Shown here piece by piece: positions 53,256-61,513 of a DNA stretch of 64,000 bases. This DNA comes from Bacillaceae bacterium OF18-1A (GTDB taxonomy: Bacteria; Bacillota; Bacilli; Bacillales; Bacillaceae_G). The notes beneath the pieces are model-generated. The model did no database searches and had not been told where the DNA came from. It saw only the letters and a program-made list of their open reading frames with translations. The stretch's first letter is position 1; each line of letters starts with the position of its first letter. The DNA is taken from positions 1 to 64,000 of the forward strand of contig JAQEWB010000002.1 in assembly GCA_027694045.1 (NCBI GenBank), given 5' to 3'. Position numbers and translations under genes: made by a program.

Positions 53256-54971
53256 TTATTTTTTCCCGCCATCTTCAGTTACATACGCCCACTTAAAGCT
53301 ATATTCTGGACTAATATTATGTTTAACAATTCCCTTTACATTTGGCTTCATTACATACGCTCTTCCAGTTTGATATAAAGGAACTAATCCCGCATCTTCT
53401 TCAAGGAATAATTTCTCTGCTTTCCCTAATGTTTCCCAACGTTTCTTCGCGTCACCCATTAATTCATTACCTGCTTTTCCTACCATTTCATCATATTTTG
53501 GATTAGAGTAACTCATTTGGTTATATGGGCTTTTCGTTTCAAACATATCAATAAATGTCATTGGATCTGCATAGTCTGGACTCCAACCTGCATACGAAAT
53601 TTCATAATCTTGTGCGGTCTCTAATTTTAATTTTTGTTTGAACGGCTGAATTTTCGTATTAATCGTTACACCTTTTAAATTTTTCTCAATTTGATCCTTA
53701 ACATAATCTGCAATCTTCTTCGCAGTTCCATCATCATAGCTTAGTAATTCAATTGTAACTTGATCTTTTCCAAGCTCTTTTTTCGCTTCTTCCCAAGCTG
53801 CTGCACCTTTTTTCGGATCATATTTCAGACCATTTTTAAACGTTTCTTGATAATCTTTTCCATCAGGTCCTGTCGCAAGCCCTTTCGGAACTAATTGATC
53901 TGTCGCTTTTGATCCATTATTTAAAATTACATTTGCCAATCCTTTTTTATCAACTGATAGCGCAATTGCTTCACGAAGTTTTTTGCTCTTTAGTGGCGTA
54001 TCTTGTCCGTTACGCTTTTGATTTAAACGTAAGAAGAATGTACTTGATTCTGCATATTCACCGTATTCATCTTTATTCGATTTATATTTATCAACAAATT
54101 CTCCTGATAGTAATGTAAAGTCAATCGATCCTGTATCATATAAATTTACTTTCGTAGCTACTTCTTTTACAACACTATAATTAATCTCTTCTAATTTCAC
54201 AGTCTTTTTATCCCAGTATTTATCATTTTTCTTCAGCTGCCATCCTTGTTCATGTTTCCATGAAGACATAACGAATGGACCGTTATACACAGTTGTATCA
54301 GCTTCTAAACCGTACTTATCTCCTTTTTCTTTAACGAATTTCTCATTTAATGGGTAGTACGATGGGAATGCCAATAAATTTAAGAAGTACGGTACCGGTT
54401 TTTCTAATTCTACTTCTAACGTGTAATCATCTACCGCCTTTGCCCCTAGTTCAGTTACAGGCTTTTCTCCCTTATTAATCGCTTCTGCATTTTTAATATA
54501 GTAAGCGATAAACGCATATTCTGCAGCTGTATTTTTATCAAGTAAGCGCTGCCATGCGAAAACGAAATCTTTTGCTGTTACTGGATCTCCATTGGACCAT
54601 TTCGCATCTTTACGCAGTTTAAACGTATATTTTTTGCCATCTTCGCTTTTCGTACTTGATTCTGCAGCCGCCGGAATTGGTTTATTATCTTTATCAAGAC
54701 GATATAAACCTTCCATCGTATTCCCTAAAATTTGTGCCCCTAACGTATCAGTAGATTTAGAAGTATCCATCGTCGGAATTTCTTGATTTTCCGTACGGTT
54801 TAACACTTGCTTCGCTGCATATTTAATATCAGAGTTCTTTCCTTCCCCGCCATTAGACGTTGTAGTCGTTTTCTTCTCCCCACCAGAACTCGAGCACGCT
54901 GTTAATGCCATACTCATCGCTAAAACTGGTACTACAACTGCCGTTAACTTTTTCATCTTTTTTCTCTTCAT
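53256..54971 (-). CDS. Oligopeptide ABC transporter substrate-binding lipoprotein (OppA paralogue 2)
   Basis: A 571-residue SBP family 5 lipoprotein with lipobox LTAC near residue 25 and motifs NTMEGLYRLDKD, WSNGDPVTAKDFVFAW and ISYAGWSPDYADPMTFID. It is clearly closest to paralogue 3, with long identical runs such as IPAAAESSTKSEDGKKYTFK. Terminal KK extension. GGGAGGG lies 9 nt before the ATG. Own promoter and terminator; no permease genes follow. Confidence 0.92.
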   Translation of the reverse strand: MKRKKMKKLTAVVVPVLAMSMALTACSSSGGEKKTTTTSNGGEGKNSDIKYAAKQVLNRTENQEIPTMDTSKSTDTLGAQILGNTMEGLYRLDKDNKPIPAAAESSTKSEDGKKYTFKLRKDAKWSNGDPVTAKDFVFAWQRLLDKNTAAEYAFIAYYIKNAEAINKGEKPVTELGAKAVDDYTLEVELEKPVPYFLNLLAFPSYYPLNEKFVKEKGDKYGLEADTTVYNGPFVMSSWKHEQGWQLKKNDKYWDKKTVKLEEINYSVVKEVATKVNLYDTGSIDFTLLSGEFVDKYKSNKDEYGEYAESSTFFLRLNQKRNGQDTPLKSKKLREAIALSVDKKGLANVILNNGSKATDQLVPKGLATGPDGKDYQETFKNGLKYDPKKGAAAWEEAKKELGKDQVTIELLSYDDGTAKKIADYVKDQIEKNLKGVTINTKIQPFKQKLKLETAQDYEISYAGWSPDYADPMTFIDMFETKSPYNQMSYSNPKYDEMVGKAGNELMGDAKKRWETLGKAEKLFLEEDAGLVPLYQTGRAYVMKPNVKGIVKHNISPEYSFKWAYVTEDGGKK

Positions 54972-55034
54972 TTTTATACCCTCCCTAATTATATGTACAA
55001 TATTAACCTTTGAGAGACCCCTAACTACTCATTT

Positions 55035-55089
55035 ATTTTTCAGAAAATTACAACTAATGTTATTCTACTCTTTTTCGCTCATTTGTAAA
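55035..55089 (-). promoter_or_regulatory. Promoter and CodY-like box of oppA paralogue 2
   Basis: -35 TTTACA (55084-55089), 16-nt spacer, -10 TAGAAT (55062-55067). 55035-55049 matches the CodY consensus at 14 of 15, covering about +6 to +20. Confidence 0.65.
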
Positions 55090-55143
55090 TAGTTTTATTT
55101 CAAATATTCTGATTTTTATTTTTTATAGTTTAGTATGTTTTAG

Positions 55144-55162
55144 CCCCCATCTACTATATGTA
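55144..55162. repeat. 19-bp block shared by two oppA upstream regions, copy 2
   Basis: Exact copy of the block at 53041-53059. Confidence 0.55.
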
Positions 55163-55213
55163 CATACTATACTGCTTATTCTTCTCTATTTTTCTATACG
55201 TTGCCAACATACA

Positions 55214-55256
55214 AAAAAGCATTCCAAAGTAGCCAAGCTACTTTGGAATGCTTTTT
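55214..55256 (-). terminator. Terminator of the third oppA paralogue
   Basis: Perfect arms AAAAAGCATTCCAAAGTAGC and complement around CAA. Confidence 0.95.
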
Positions 55257-55263
55257 AACTCTA

Positions 55264-56964
55264 TTATTTTTCTGTTACATAAGCCCACTTAAAGCTAAAT
55301 TCTGGACTAATATTATGTTTTACTACACCTTTTACATTTGGTTGTAAAACATAAGAATCTCCACGTTGATATAACGGTACAAGTGCTACATCTTCTTCAA
55401 GTAATGTTTTTTCAGCTTTTCCTAACTCTTCCCAACGTTTTTTCGCATCACTCATCAATTCAGTACCAGACTTTTTGATCATTTCATCATATTTCGGGTC
55501 TGAGAAGCTCATTTGGTTATGAGAATGTCCAGTCTGGAACATATCTAAGAACGTCATTGGATCTGCATAATCTGGATTCCAACCGCCATATGAAATATCG
55601 TATTGTTGTTCAGACTCTAATTTTAGTTTTTGTTTGAATGGTTGAAGTTTAATATTAACTGTTACACCTTTTAAGTTTTTCTCAATCTGATCCTTAATAT
55701 ATTCTCCAACTTTTTTCGCATTACCAGTATCGTAGTTTAAGAATTCAATTGTAACTTGATCTTTTCCAAGCTCTTTTTTCGCTTCTTCCCAAGCTGCAGC
55801 TGCTTTTTTCGCATCTGGTTTGATACCATTTTTAAATGTGTCTTGGAAGTCTTTACCGTCTGGTCCAGTTGCTAAGCCTTTTGGTACTAAGAAGTCAGCT
55901 TCTTTTGATCCATCATTTAAAATTACATTTGCTAAATTCTTTTTATCAATTGATAGCGCAATTGCTTCACGTAATTTTTTGCTCTTCAATGGTGTATCTT
56001 GTCCACCACGTTTTTGGTTCATACGAATGAAGTACGTACTCACTTGTGAATATGTTCCGAATTCACCTTTCTTACTTCTGTATTTATCAACGAATTCTCC
56101 ATTTAATAACGCAAAGTCAACTTGACCGCTGTCATATAAATTGACTAAAGTCGCAGCCTCTTTAACAACACTGAAGTTCACTTCTTCAAGTTTTACAGTC
56201 TTTTTATCCCAATATTGATCATTTTTCTTTAATTGCCATCCTTGTTCATGCTTCCAATCTTTAAGAACGAACGGTCCGTTATACACTGTTGTATCAGACT
56301 CTAAACCGTACTTCTCGCCTTTTTCTTTTACGAATTTCTCATTTAATGGATAGTATGATGGGAATGCCACTAAATTTAAGAAATATGGTACCGGTTGCTC
56401 TAACTCAACTTCAAGCGTAAGATCATCTATCGCTTTCACTCCTAGTTCAGCTACAGGTTTTTCTCCTTTATTAACCACTTCTGCATTTTTAATTGGGAAT
56501 GCGATAAATGCATACTCAGCAGCTGATTTTGGATCTAATAAACGTTGCCATGCAAATACGAAATCTTTCGCTGTTACAGGGTCACCATTTGACCATTTTG
56601 CATCTTTACGTAATTTAAATGTATATTTTTTACCATCTTCACTTTTCGTGCTAGATTCTGCTGCAGCTGGAATAGGCTTATTATCTTTATCAAGACGATA
56701 TAGTCCTTCCATCGTATTTCCTAGCATTTGTGAAGACACTGTATCTGTTGATTTAGAAACATCCATCGTCGGAATTTCTTGTGTTACTGTTCGATTTAAT
56801 ACTTGTTTCGCTGCTAGTTTTTCTCCTGATTTGCTATCTCCACTAGAGCTAGAATCTGTACTTGTCTTCTTATCTCCACCTGTAGAACATGCTGTTAATG
56901 CCATACTCATTGCTAAAACTGGTGCCACAACTGCTGTTAGTTTTTTCATTTGTTTCTTTTTCAT
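55264..56964 (-). CDS. Oligopeptide ABC transporter substrate-binding lipoprotein (OppA paralogue 3)
   Basis: A 566-residue SBP family 5 lipoprotein with lipobox LTAC and a Ser/Thr/Gly-rich linker. Motifs are as in paralogue 2: WSNGDPVTAKDFVFAW, ISYGGWNPDYADPMTFLD. GGGAGGG is 9 nt upstream of the ATG. Farthest upstream of the tandem triplet. Its leader differs from the other two close to the start codon but keeps the same promoter. It probably arose with its neighbours by tandem duplication. Confidence 0.92.
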   Translation of the reverse strand: MKKKQMKKLTAVVAPVLAMSMALTACSTGGDKKTSTDSSSSGDSKSGEKLAAKQVLNRTVTQEIPTMDVSKSTDTVSSQMLGNTMEGLYRLDKDNKPIPAAAESSTKSEDGKKYTFKLRKDAKWSNGDPVTAKDFVFAWQRLLDPKSAAEYAFIAFPIKNAEVVNKGEKPVAELGVKAIDDLTLEVELEQPVPYFLNLVAFPSYYPLNEKFVKEKGEKYGLESDTTVYNGPFVLKDWKHEQGWQLKKNDQYWDKKTVKLEEVNFSVVKEAATLVNLYDSGQVDFALLNGEFVDKYRSKKGEFGTYSQVSTYFIRMNQKRGGQDTPLKSKKLREAIALSIDKKNLANVILNDGSKEADFLVPKGLATGPDGKDFQDTFKNGIKPDAKKAAAAWEEAKKELGKDQVTIEFLNYDTGNAKKVGEYIKDQIEKNLKGVTVNIKLQPFKQKLKLESEQQYDISYGGWNPDYADPMTFLDMFQTGHSHNQMSFSDPKYDEMIKKSGTELMSDAKKRWEELGKAEKTLLEEDVALVPLYQRGDSYVLQPNVKGVVKHNISPEFSFKWAYVTEK

Positions 56965-57003
56965 TTTTTGTACCCTCCCTAATTCTTAACGACCTCATTT
57001 AAG

Positions 57004-57090
57004 AATTTTCTGATAATTCTGTTTTTCTTTATATATTTATCAGACGATTCTTATTAATTCTTATTCTACTAATTTTTAAAAATTTGTAAA
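57004..57090 (-). promoter_or_regulatory. Promoter and CodY-like boxes of oppA paralogue 3
   Basis: -35 TTTACA (57085-57090), 16-nt spacer, -10 TAGAAT (57063-57068). 57004-57018 (AATTTTCTGATAATT) matches the CodY consensus at 14 of 15. A weaker site at 57035-57049 (11 of 15) has the same position relative to the promoter as in the other two genes. The remainder of this 350-bp spacer shows nothing else but the gltT terminator. Confidence 0.65.
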
Positions 57091-57291
57091 GTGTTATTAT
57101 TGAAAATTTTTAAAAAATTATTTTCTTACAGTAATATTCATAAAAATTCCATATTTTTATCCATACTACATTCTCATTCATATACATGTGTTGGTTTAAT
57201 AGACTTCATCTTATTTATCACTTTAGCACTTGTTAATTATTGTTAATAAATGATGTATATAGTTAAAGAATATCTTTTCTACAAAAATAAA

Positions 57292-57316
57292 AAAAGTCAG
57301 CAATGCTGACTTTTTT
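57292..57316 (-). terminator. Terminator of the dicarboxylate symporter gene
   Basis: AAAAAGTCAGC and GCTGACTTTTT around AAT, overlapping the stop codon. Confidence 0.92.
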
Positions 57317-58577
57317 ATCCGGCCATTTTCTCTTTTTTCATTTCCTCTACTACTCTCATATACTTATCTTCACTAAACTCATTTTCACTTTTTGCAACAA
57401 CTACAGTCGCTACACCATTACCAATTAAGTTAACGATAGCACGTGCTTCTGACATGAAACGATCTACACCTAATAAAAGTGCTAAACCTTCTAATGGAAT
57501 CACATTCATCGCAGATAAAGTGGATGCCAATACAATAAATCCTCCACCCGTTACCGCTGCAGCTCCTTTCGATGTAACTAACAAAATAGCTATTATAGTT
57601 AATTGTTGACCTAGTGAAAGATCGACATGAAAAACTTGTGCTAAAAATATAGTTGCCATTGATAAATAAATTGTCGTTCCATCTAAGTTAAAAGAGTAAC
57701 CCGTTGGAATAACTAAACCTACTACTGGCTTCGAACACCCGAAGTCTTCCATCTTTGTCATCATACGCGGTAGTACTGATTCTGATGATGATGTACCGAG
57801 AACGATGAGTAATTCCTCTTTAATATGAACCAAATATTTCCACAAGCTAAATTTATACAGTTTACAAATAAAATTCAATATGATAAAAACAAATAATGCC
57901 ATCGTTGCATATACACAAATCATTAATTTACCAAGTGGTATTAACGTACTTATACCGTACTTTCCAATCGTAAACGCCATTCCACCAAAAGCCCCAACTG
58001 GTGCTAGTTTCATAACAATCGATAAAATGTTGAAAAATACTTTCGATAATCTTTCAAAAAAGTCAATAACAGGTTGTCCATTTTTTCCTAGCATCGTTAA
58101 TCCTGCTCCAAATAAAATAGAGAAGAATAACACTTGTAAAATATCACCTTTAGCAAATGCTTCAAACATGTTAGAAGGAACAATATGTAAAAAGAAATCC
58201 ATCCACTGCATTTCTTGCCCACTTTGGACATATTGCGAAACATCCCCGCCCTTTAATTTTGAAGGATCTAATCCATCTCCAGGACGTACAACATTCGCTA
58301 CAACAATACCAATAATAAGAGCAAACGTCGTCACAATCTCAAAATATAATAGTGCTTTTCCACCAACGCGCCCTACTTTTTTCATACTTCCCATACTTGC
58401 AATACCAAGTACAATCGTTAAAAAGATAATTGGTGCAATAACCATTTTAATCATATTGATGAATGTTTCACCAATCGGCTTCATTTGTTGTCCAACACTC
58501 GGCCAAATTGCTCCTACTGCGATACCACAAATAATCGCTACAATAACTTGGAATGTTAAATTCTTTGCAATCCTCAT
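57315..58577 (-). CDS. Na+/H+-glutamate or dicarboxylate symporter (DAACS family, GltT/DctP-like)
   Basis: A 420-residue membrane symporter with eight helices and two hairpins. The serine-rich hairpin 1 motif is LGTSSSESVLPRM near 275, and TM7/hairpin 2 motifs are GYSFNLDGTTIYLSMA and GGGFIVLASTLSAM. The family imports glutamate, aspartate or C4-dicarboxylates with Na+ or H+. AGGGGAG precedes the ATG. Monocistronic. Substrate is not resolved. Confidence 0.9.
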   Translation of the reverse strand: MRIAKNLTFQVIVAIICGIAVGAIWPSVGQQMKPIGETFINMIKMVIAPIIFLTIVLGIASMGSMKKVGRVGGKALLYFEIVTTFALIIGIVVANVVRPGDGLDPSKLKGGDVSQYVQSGQEMQWMDFFLHIVPSNMFEAFAKGDILQVLFFSILFGAGLTMLGKNGQPVIDFFERLSKVFFNILSIVMKLAPVGAFGGMAFTIGKYGISTLIPLGKLMICVYATMALFVFIILNFICKLYKFSLWKYLVHIKEELLIVLGTSSSESVLPRMMTKMEDFGCSKPVVGLVIPTGYSFNLDGTTIYLSMATIFLAQVFHVDLSLGQQLTIIAILLVTSKGAAAVTGGGFIVLASTLSAMNVIPLEGLALLLGVDRFMSEARAIVNLIGNGVATVVVAKSENEFSEDKYMRVVEEMKKEKMAG

Positions 58578-58714
58578 TTTTAAATACTCCCCTGTTTTTT
58601 CATTTCTCCCAAACTATTTTTATCAATCATATTTATTCTATGTAATAGCCCCCTTGTTACTTAACTTGAAACATATTATTATGTTACACTATTATTCGTA
58701 ATTTGAAAATAGTA

Positions 58715-58740
58715 TATAACATTTAAATATAAACGTTATA
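58715..58740. promoter_or_regulatory. Near-palindrome upstream of the symporter gene
   Basis: TATAAC-A-TTTA and TAAAC-GTTATA form an almost symmetrical 26-bp site about 138 bp before the symporter start. A possible operator; AT-rich, so caution. Confidence 0.3.
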
Positions 58741-58755
58741 CTATTAAACGAAATA

Positions 58756-58782
58756 AAAAAGCCCACTTTCTCAGTGGACTTT
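58756..58782 (-). terminator. Terminator of the ABC exporter operon
   Basis: Minus-strand hairpin AAAGTCCAC/GTGGGCTTT with one G-U pair, then TTTTTT. Confidence 0.8.
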
Positions 58783-58787
58783 CAACT

Positions 58788-59594
58788 TTATAACGGCAAA
58801 TCTCTCTTCTTAAACACTACAATCGCTACTATGAAGATGCAAAGCGCTCCAGCAGTTAAACCTATACTTACCGGCCATATATTATACGTTCCTTCAGCAA
58901 TTTCTTTCGGACGAAACAGCGTAAATAACGATAGATTTTTCATCCATTCTAACTTATCACTTAACTTCCCTACCATATCTAATACGAAAAATAAGATAGT
59001 TAAACTCGCTGAATAACTTAGTGCTTTTCTTTCGTCATTACATATACAAGAAAAGAAAAATGAATACGCACTAACGACTAAAAATATTAACCCTCCGACT
59101 ACATTTATCTTCAAAAATAATTCTTTATTTAAGTTATTATCTTGTAAAAACCATTCTGCGCCTACTAACCCAGCTACATACGTAACAAAAACAATGATCA
59201 ATAGTCCTAATATGAGAACAGCGGCTTGTGTAATAGCAATTTGCACTCTAGATACAGGTGTTGCTAACAAGTATGCCATTGCTCCTTTATCTACATGACG
59301 AGCGATTAAATGTGTCGCAACTGTCACGCAAAAAATAGTTAGAATAATAATAAACAATAGACTATAATACTCTCCAGCCAAAAAATCCATTACGTTTTGA
59401 ATCGGACTTTCCATACCAACGATTTTTTTCACACTATCGGGCATGGCACTTATTAATTCATTTAACCCTTTCGCTGATACCATTGATGGGAATATCCAAA
59501 TTATTAATAATAAATATAGAGCCGCACCAGTTGCATAACTCAAAATACTCTTTTGCGTTTCTTTCAAACTAGCTAAAAATAGTTGCTTATTCAT
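58788..59594 (-). CDS. ABC-2 type transporter permease
   Basis: A 268-residue membrane protein with six helices and a large extracellular loop after TM1, as in ABC-2 permeases. GLNELISAMPDSVKKIVGME and RHVDKGAMAYLLATPVSRVQI fit the family (drug, lantibiotic or Na+ exporters). Start overlaps the end of the ATPase gene by 8 nt, with AAGGGAT as RBS. Partner of the ATPase. Confidence 0.85.
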   Translation of the reverse strand: MNKQLFLASLKETQKSILSYATGAALYLLLIIWIFPSMVSAKGLNELISAMPDSVKKIVGMESPIQNVMDFLAGEYYSLLFIIILTIFCVTVATHLIARHVDKGAMAYLLATPVSRVQIAITQAAVLILGLLIIVFVTYVAGLVGAEWFLQDNNLNKELFLKINVVGGLIFLVVSAYSFFFSCICNDERKALSYSASLTILFFVLDMVGKLSDKLEWMKNLSLFTLFRPKEIAEGTYNIWPVSIGLTAGALCIFIVAIVVFKKRDLPL

Positions 59595-60480
59595 GCTTTA
59601 TCCCTTCTTTCTTATCGTAATAATGCATAAATAAATGTTCTAAATCCATCGCTCTCGTTTGAAGTGCAGTTACGTTATATTTTGAAAGTGTTTGTAAAAC
59701 AGTTTGATAGTTTCCTTGCACAATAATTGATGCTTCTCTACCTTTCACCGCTTCAAATTGCAAATCACATTTTGTAAGAGACTCAATTTCTTCTTGCGAT
59801 GATACTGTTACATCTATTACCTGTCGTCTCATGCTTTGTAAATCATGAATATTTTCAACCGTTACGAGGCGACCATCTTTAATAATCGCTACTCGATCAC
59901 ATGTACGTTCAATTTCAGTAAAAATATGCGATGACATAAGGATTGTTTTTCCTCTTTGCTTTTCCTCTAGTATTAAATCTATAAACACTTGTTGCATAAG
60001 TGGATCGAGTCCTGATGTTGGTTCATCTAAAATTAGCACTTCTGGATCATGCATAAATGCAGCGACAATCCCTACTTTTTGCTTCATCCCTTTCGACATT
60101 TTCCGAATCGGTGTTTTCACATCAAATTGCAGCCGTTCTATTAGTTCGTCTCGTCTTTTCGTATCTTTTAGCCCGCGCATTCCTTGCATTAACTTCAGAA
60201 ATTCTAAACCGTTCATTCCTTCAATAAAAGAAATTTCTCCTGGCAAATAACCGACTTCTCTTTGAATTTTCGCTGCTTCATTCCAACAATCTAACCCAAA
60301 AATCGATGATTTCCCATCTGTCGGCTTTATAAACCCCATTAAATTACGAATCGTTGTTGATTTTCCGGCTCCATTCGGCCCTAAGTAGCCAAATACTTCC
60401 CCTTCTTTTACATCAAATGTAATATGAAACAAACCTTTTCCATTTGAAAATTGTTTTGTGACATTTTGAACAGAAATCAT
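59587..60480 (-). CDS. ABC transporter ATP-binding protein
   Basis: A 297-residue ATPase. Walker A GPNGAGKST near 36, ABC signature as MSKGMKQK near 130, Walker B EVLILDEPTSGLD near 150 and switch His in SSHIF. The C-terminal 80 residues are an accessory domain. Together with the permease it forms an exporter of unknown substrate. The ATG has GAGGTGGG 4-8 nt upstream. Palindromes for the divergent TetR regulator lie immediately before it. Confidence 0.88.
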   Translation of the reverse strand: MISVQNVTKQFSNGKGLFHITFDVKEGEVFGYLGPNGAGKSTTIRNLMGFIKPTDGKSSIFGLDCWNEAAKIQREVGYLPGEISFIEGMNGLEFLKLMQGMRGLKDTKRRDELIERLQFDVKTPIRKMSKGMKQKVGIVAAFMHDPEVLILDEPTSGLDPLMQQVFIDLILEEKQRGKTILMSSHIFTEIERTCDRVAIIKDGRLVTVENIHDLQSMRRQVIDVTVSSQEEIESLTKCDLQFEAVKGREASIIVQGNYQTVLQTLSKYNVTALQTRAMDLEHLFMHYYDKKEGIKHE

Positions 60481-60494
60481 AAACCCACCTCATT

Positions 60495-60526
60495 TTTTGA
60501 AATATTTATAAGATGATATTTCAAAA
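60495..60526. promoter_or_regulatory. 32-bp palindromic operator 1
   Basis: TTTTGAAATATTT ... ATATTTCAAAA; 27 of 32 bases match the site at 60563-60594. It lies 14 bp before the ATPase start codon. Confidence 0.7.
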
Positions 60527-60562
60527 TTATTGTACTCCTCATCTTTCCTATTCGCAACAACT

Positions 60563-60594
60563 TTTTGAAATATTTTTATGTCCATATTTCAAAA
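60563..60594. promoter_or_regulatory. 32-bp palindromic operator 2
   Basis: TTTTGAAATATTT ... ATATTTCAAAA, 68 bp from operator 1 and 50 bp before the TetR gene start. Probably bound by the TetR regulator. Confidence 0.7.
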
Positions 60595-60644
60595 ATATTG
60601 TTTTCCATTATTTTTTCTTGTATATTTTAATTGAGGTGATTGCA

Positions 60645-61238
60645 TTGAACGGATTTGAAAAAGTGAAAGAAAAGAAAAAACGCGCTATTAAAGAAGCAGC
60701 CTTCCAATTATTTTCAGAACGTGGATTTAATGAAGTGAAAATAGAGCATATTGCAAAAGAAGCAAACGTTTCTCAAGTTACAATTTATAATCATTTTAGA
60801 AGTAAAGATGCATTATTTAGAGAACTTATACAAGAGTTTATCATATCTGAATTTCAATATTATAAAGAGCTTGCTGAAGAAAAATTACCTTTCCATGATA
60901 TGATGCAAAAAATGATTGTAAGAAAAATGAATACTGGCGGTTTATTTCAGCCTGATATGTTACTACAAATGATGCAAAGAGACGAGGAACTGCGAGAGTT
61001 TATTTATAGTTATCAAAACGAAAAAATCTTACCTTGGTATTTAGAAATATTAGAACGAGCACAACAAAAAAATGAAATTAACCCTCACCTTTCAAAAGAA
61101 ATGATGTTACTTTACATTCAAATGTTCACTAAATTAGGTGATGATTTTGGGGCAAAGCTTCTTGAAGGAGAGCGAGAAAAACATATACAAGATATCGTTA
61201 CGATGTTCTTTTATGGACTGTCCGTCCCAGAAAAATAA
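60645..61238 (+). CDS. TetR/AcrR-family transcriptional regulator
   Basis: A 197-residue repressor. The HTH is IEHIAKEANVSQVTIYNHFR (residues 33-52), and the C-terminal helical domain should bind a ligand. I use the TTG at 60645 with GAGGTGA 5 nt upstream; an in-frame ATG at 60513 would run through both operator palindromes and add a hydrophobic, non-family leader. Divergent from the ABC exporter genes, which it likely represses along with itself. Confidence 0.87.
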   Translation: MNGFEKVKEKKKRAIKEAAFQLFSERGFNEVKIEHIAKEANVSQVTIYNHFRSKDALFRELIQEFIISEFQYYKELAEEKLPFHDMMQKMIVRKMNTGGLFQPDMLLQMMQRDEELREFIYSYQNEKILPWYLEILERAQQKNEINPHLSKEMMLLYIQMFTKLGDDFGAKLLEGEREKHIQDIVTMFFYGLSVPEK

Positions 61239-61265
61239 TTTTTCTAAAGAACAAATAAAATCAAC

Positions 61266-61303
61266 AAAAAGCCCTTTAGATATTTAAATCTCAAGGGCTT
61301 TTT
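61266..61303 (+). terminator. Terminator of the tetR gene
   Basis: AAAAAGCCCTT and AAGGGCTTTTT around a loop that itself contains AGAT-ATCT-type pairing. Confidence 0.85.
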
Positions 61304-61335
61304 CAATACAACGGTTTTATAATAATTTAATTTTC

Positions 61336-61454
61336 GATAAGCATGTGAAAATAATCTCTCCGCTAGAAAAAATATATTTAGTGAAGCATATGGGATTATT
61401 GAAGATCCTTACGGCATACAAATCCATTTAATGTATGACAAACAATTAAACTAA
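61336..61454 (+). pseudogene. Frameshifted remnant of a PhnB-like VOC protein
   Basis: One frame reads DKHVKIISPLEKI. A second, shifted frame continues FSEAYGIIEDPYGIQIHLMY and then DKQLN and stop. Together they match the C-terminal end of PhnB-like (3-demethylubiquinone methyltransferase-like) VOC proteins, whose usual text is like PLxEIFWSEAYGxIEDPFGIQI. No start region is present. Confidence 0.7.
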
Positions 61455-61485
61455 ATAATTAGACATATTCACATATTCCTAATAA

Positions 61486-61513
61486 AAAAAGACACGAAAT
61501 TCGTGTCTTTTTA
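61486..61513 (-). terminator. Terminator of the IolW-like gene
   Basis: AAAAAGACACGAA and TTCGTGTCTTTTT; the right arm reaches the stop codon. Confidence 0.9.

Noticed and set aside
52844..57090. T-box or amino-acid riboswitch before the oppA genes
   Set aside because: The leaders are short and AT-rich, have no T-box sequence or leader terminator, and are better explained by the promoter and CodY-like boxes.
57880..58701. 273-codon plus-strand open frame
   Set aside because: Antisense shadow of the symporter gene; low-complexity Ile/Pro/Thr composition.
60513..60644. Longer N-terminus for the TetR regulator starting at the first ATG
   Set aside because: It would translate through both operator palindromes, has no Shine-Dalgarno, and adds 44 residues foreign to the family.
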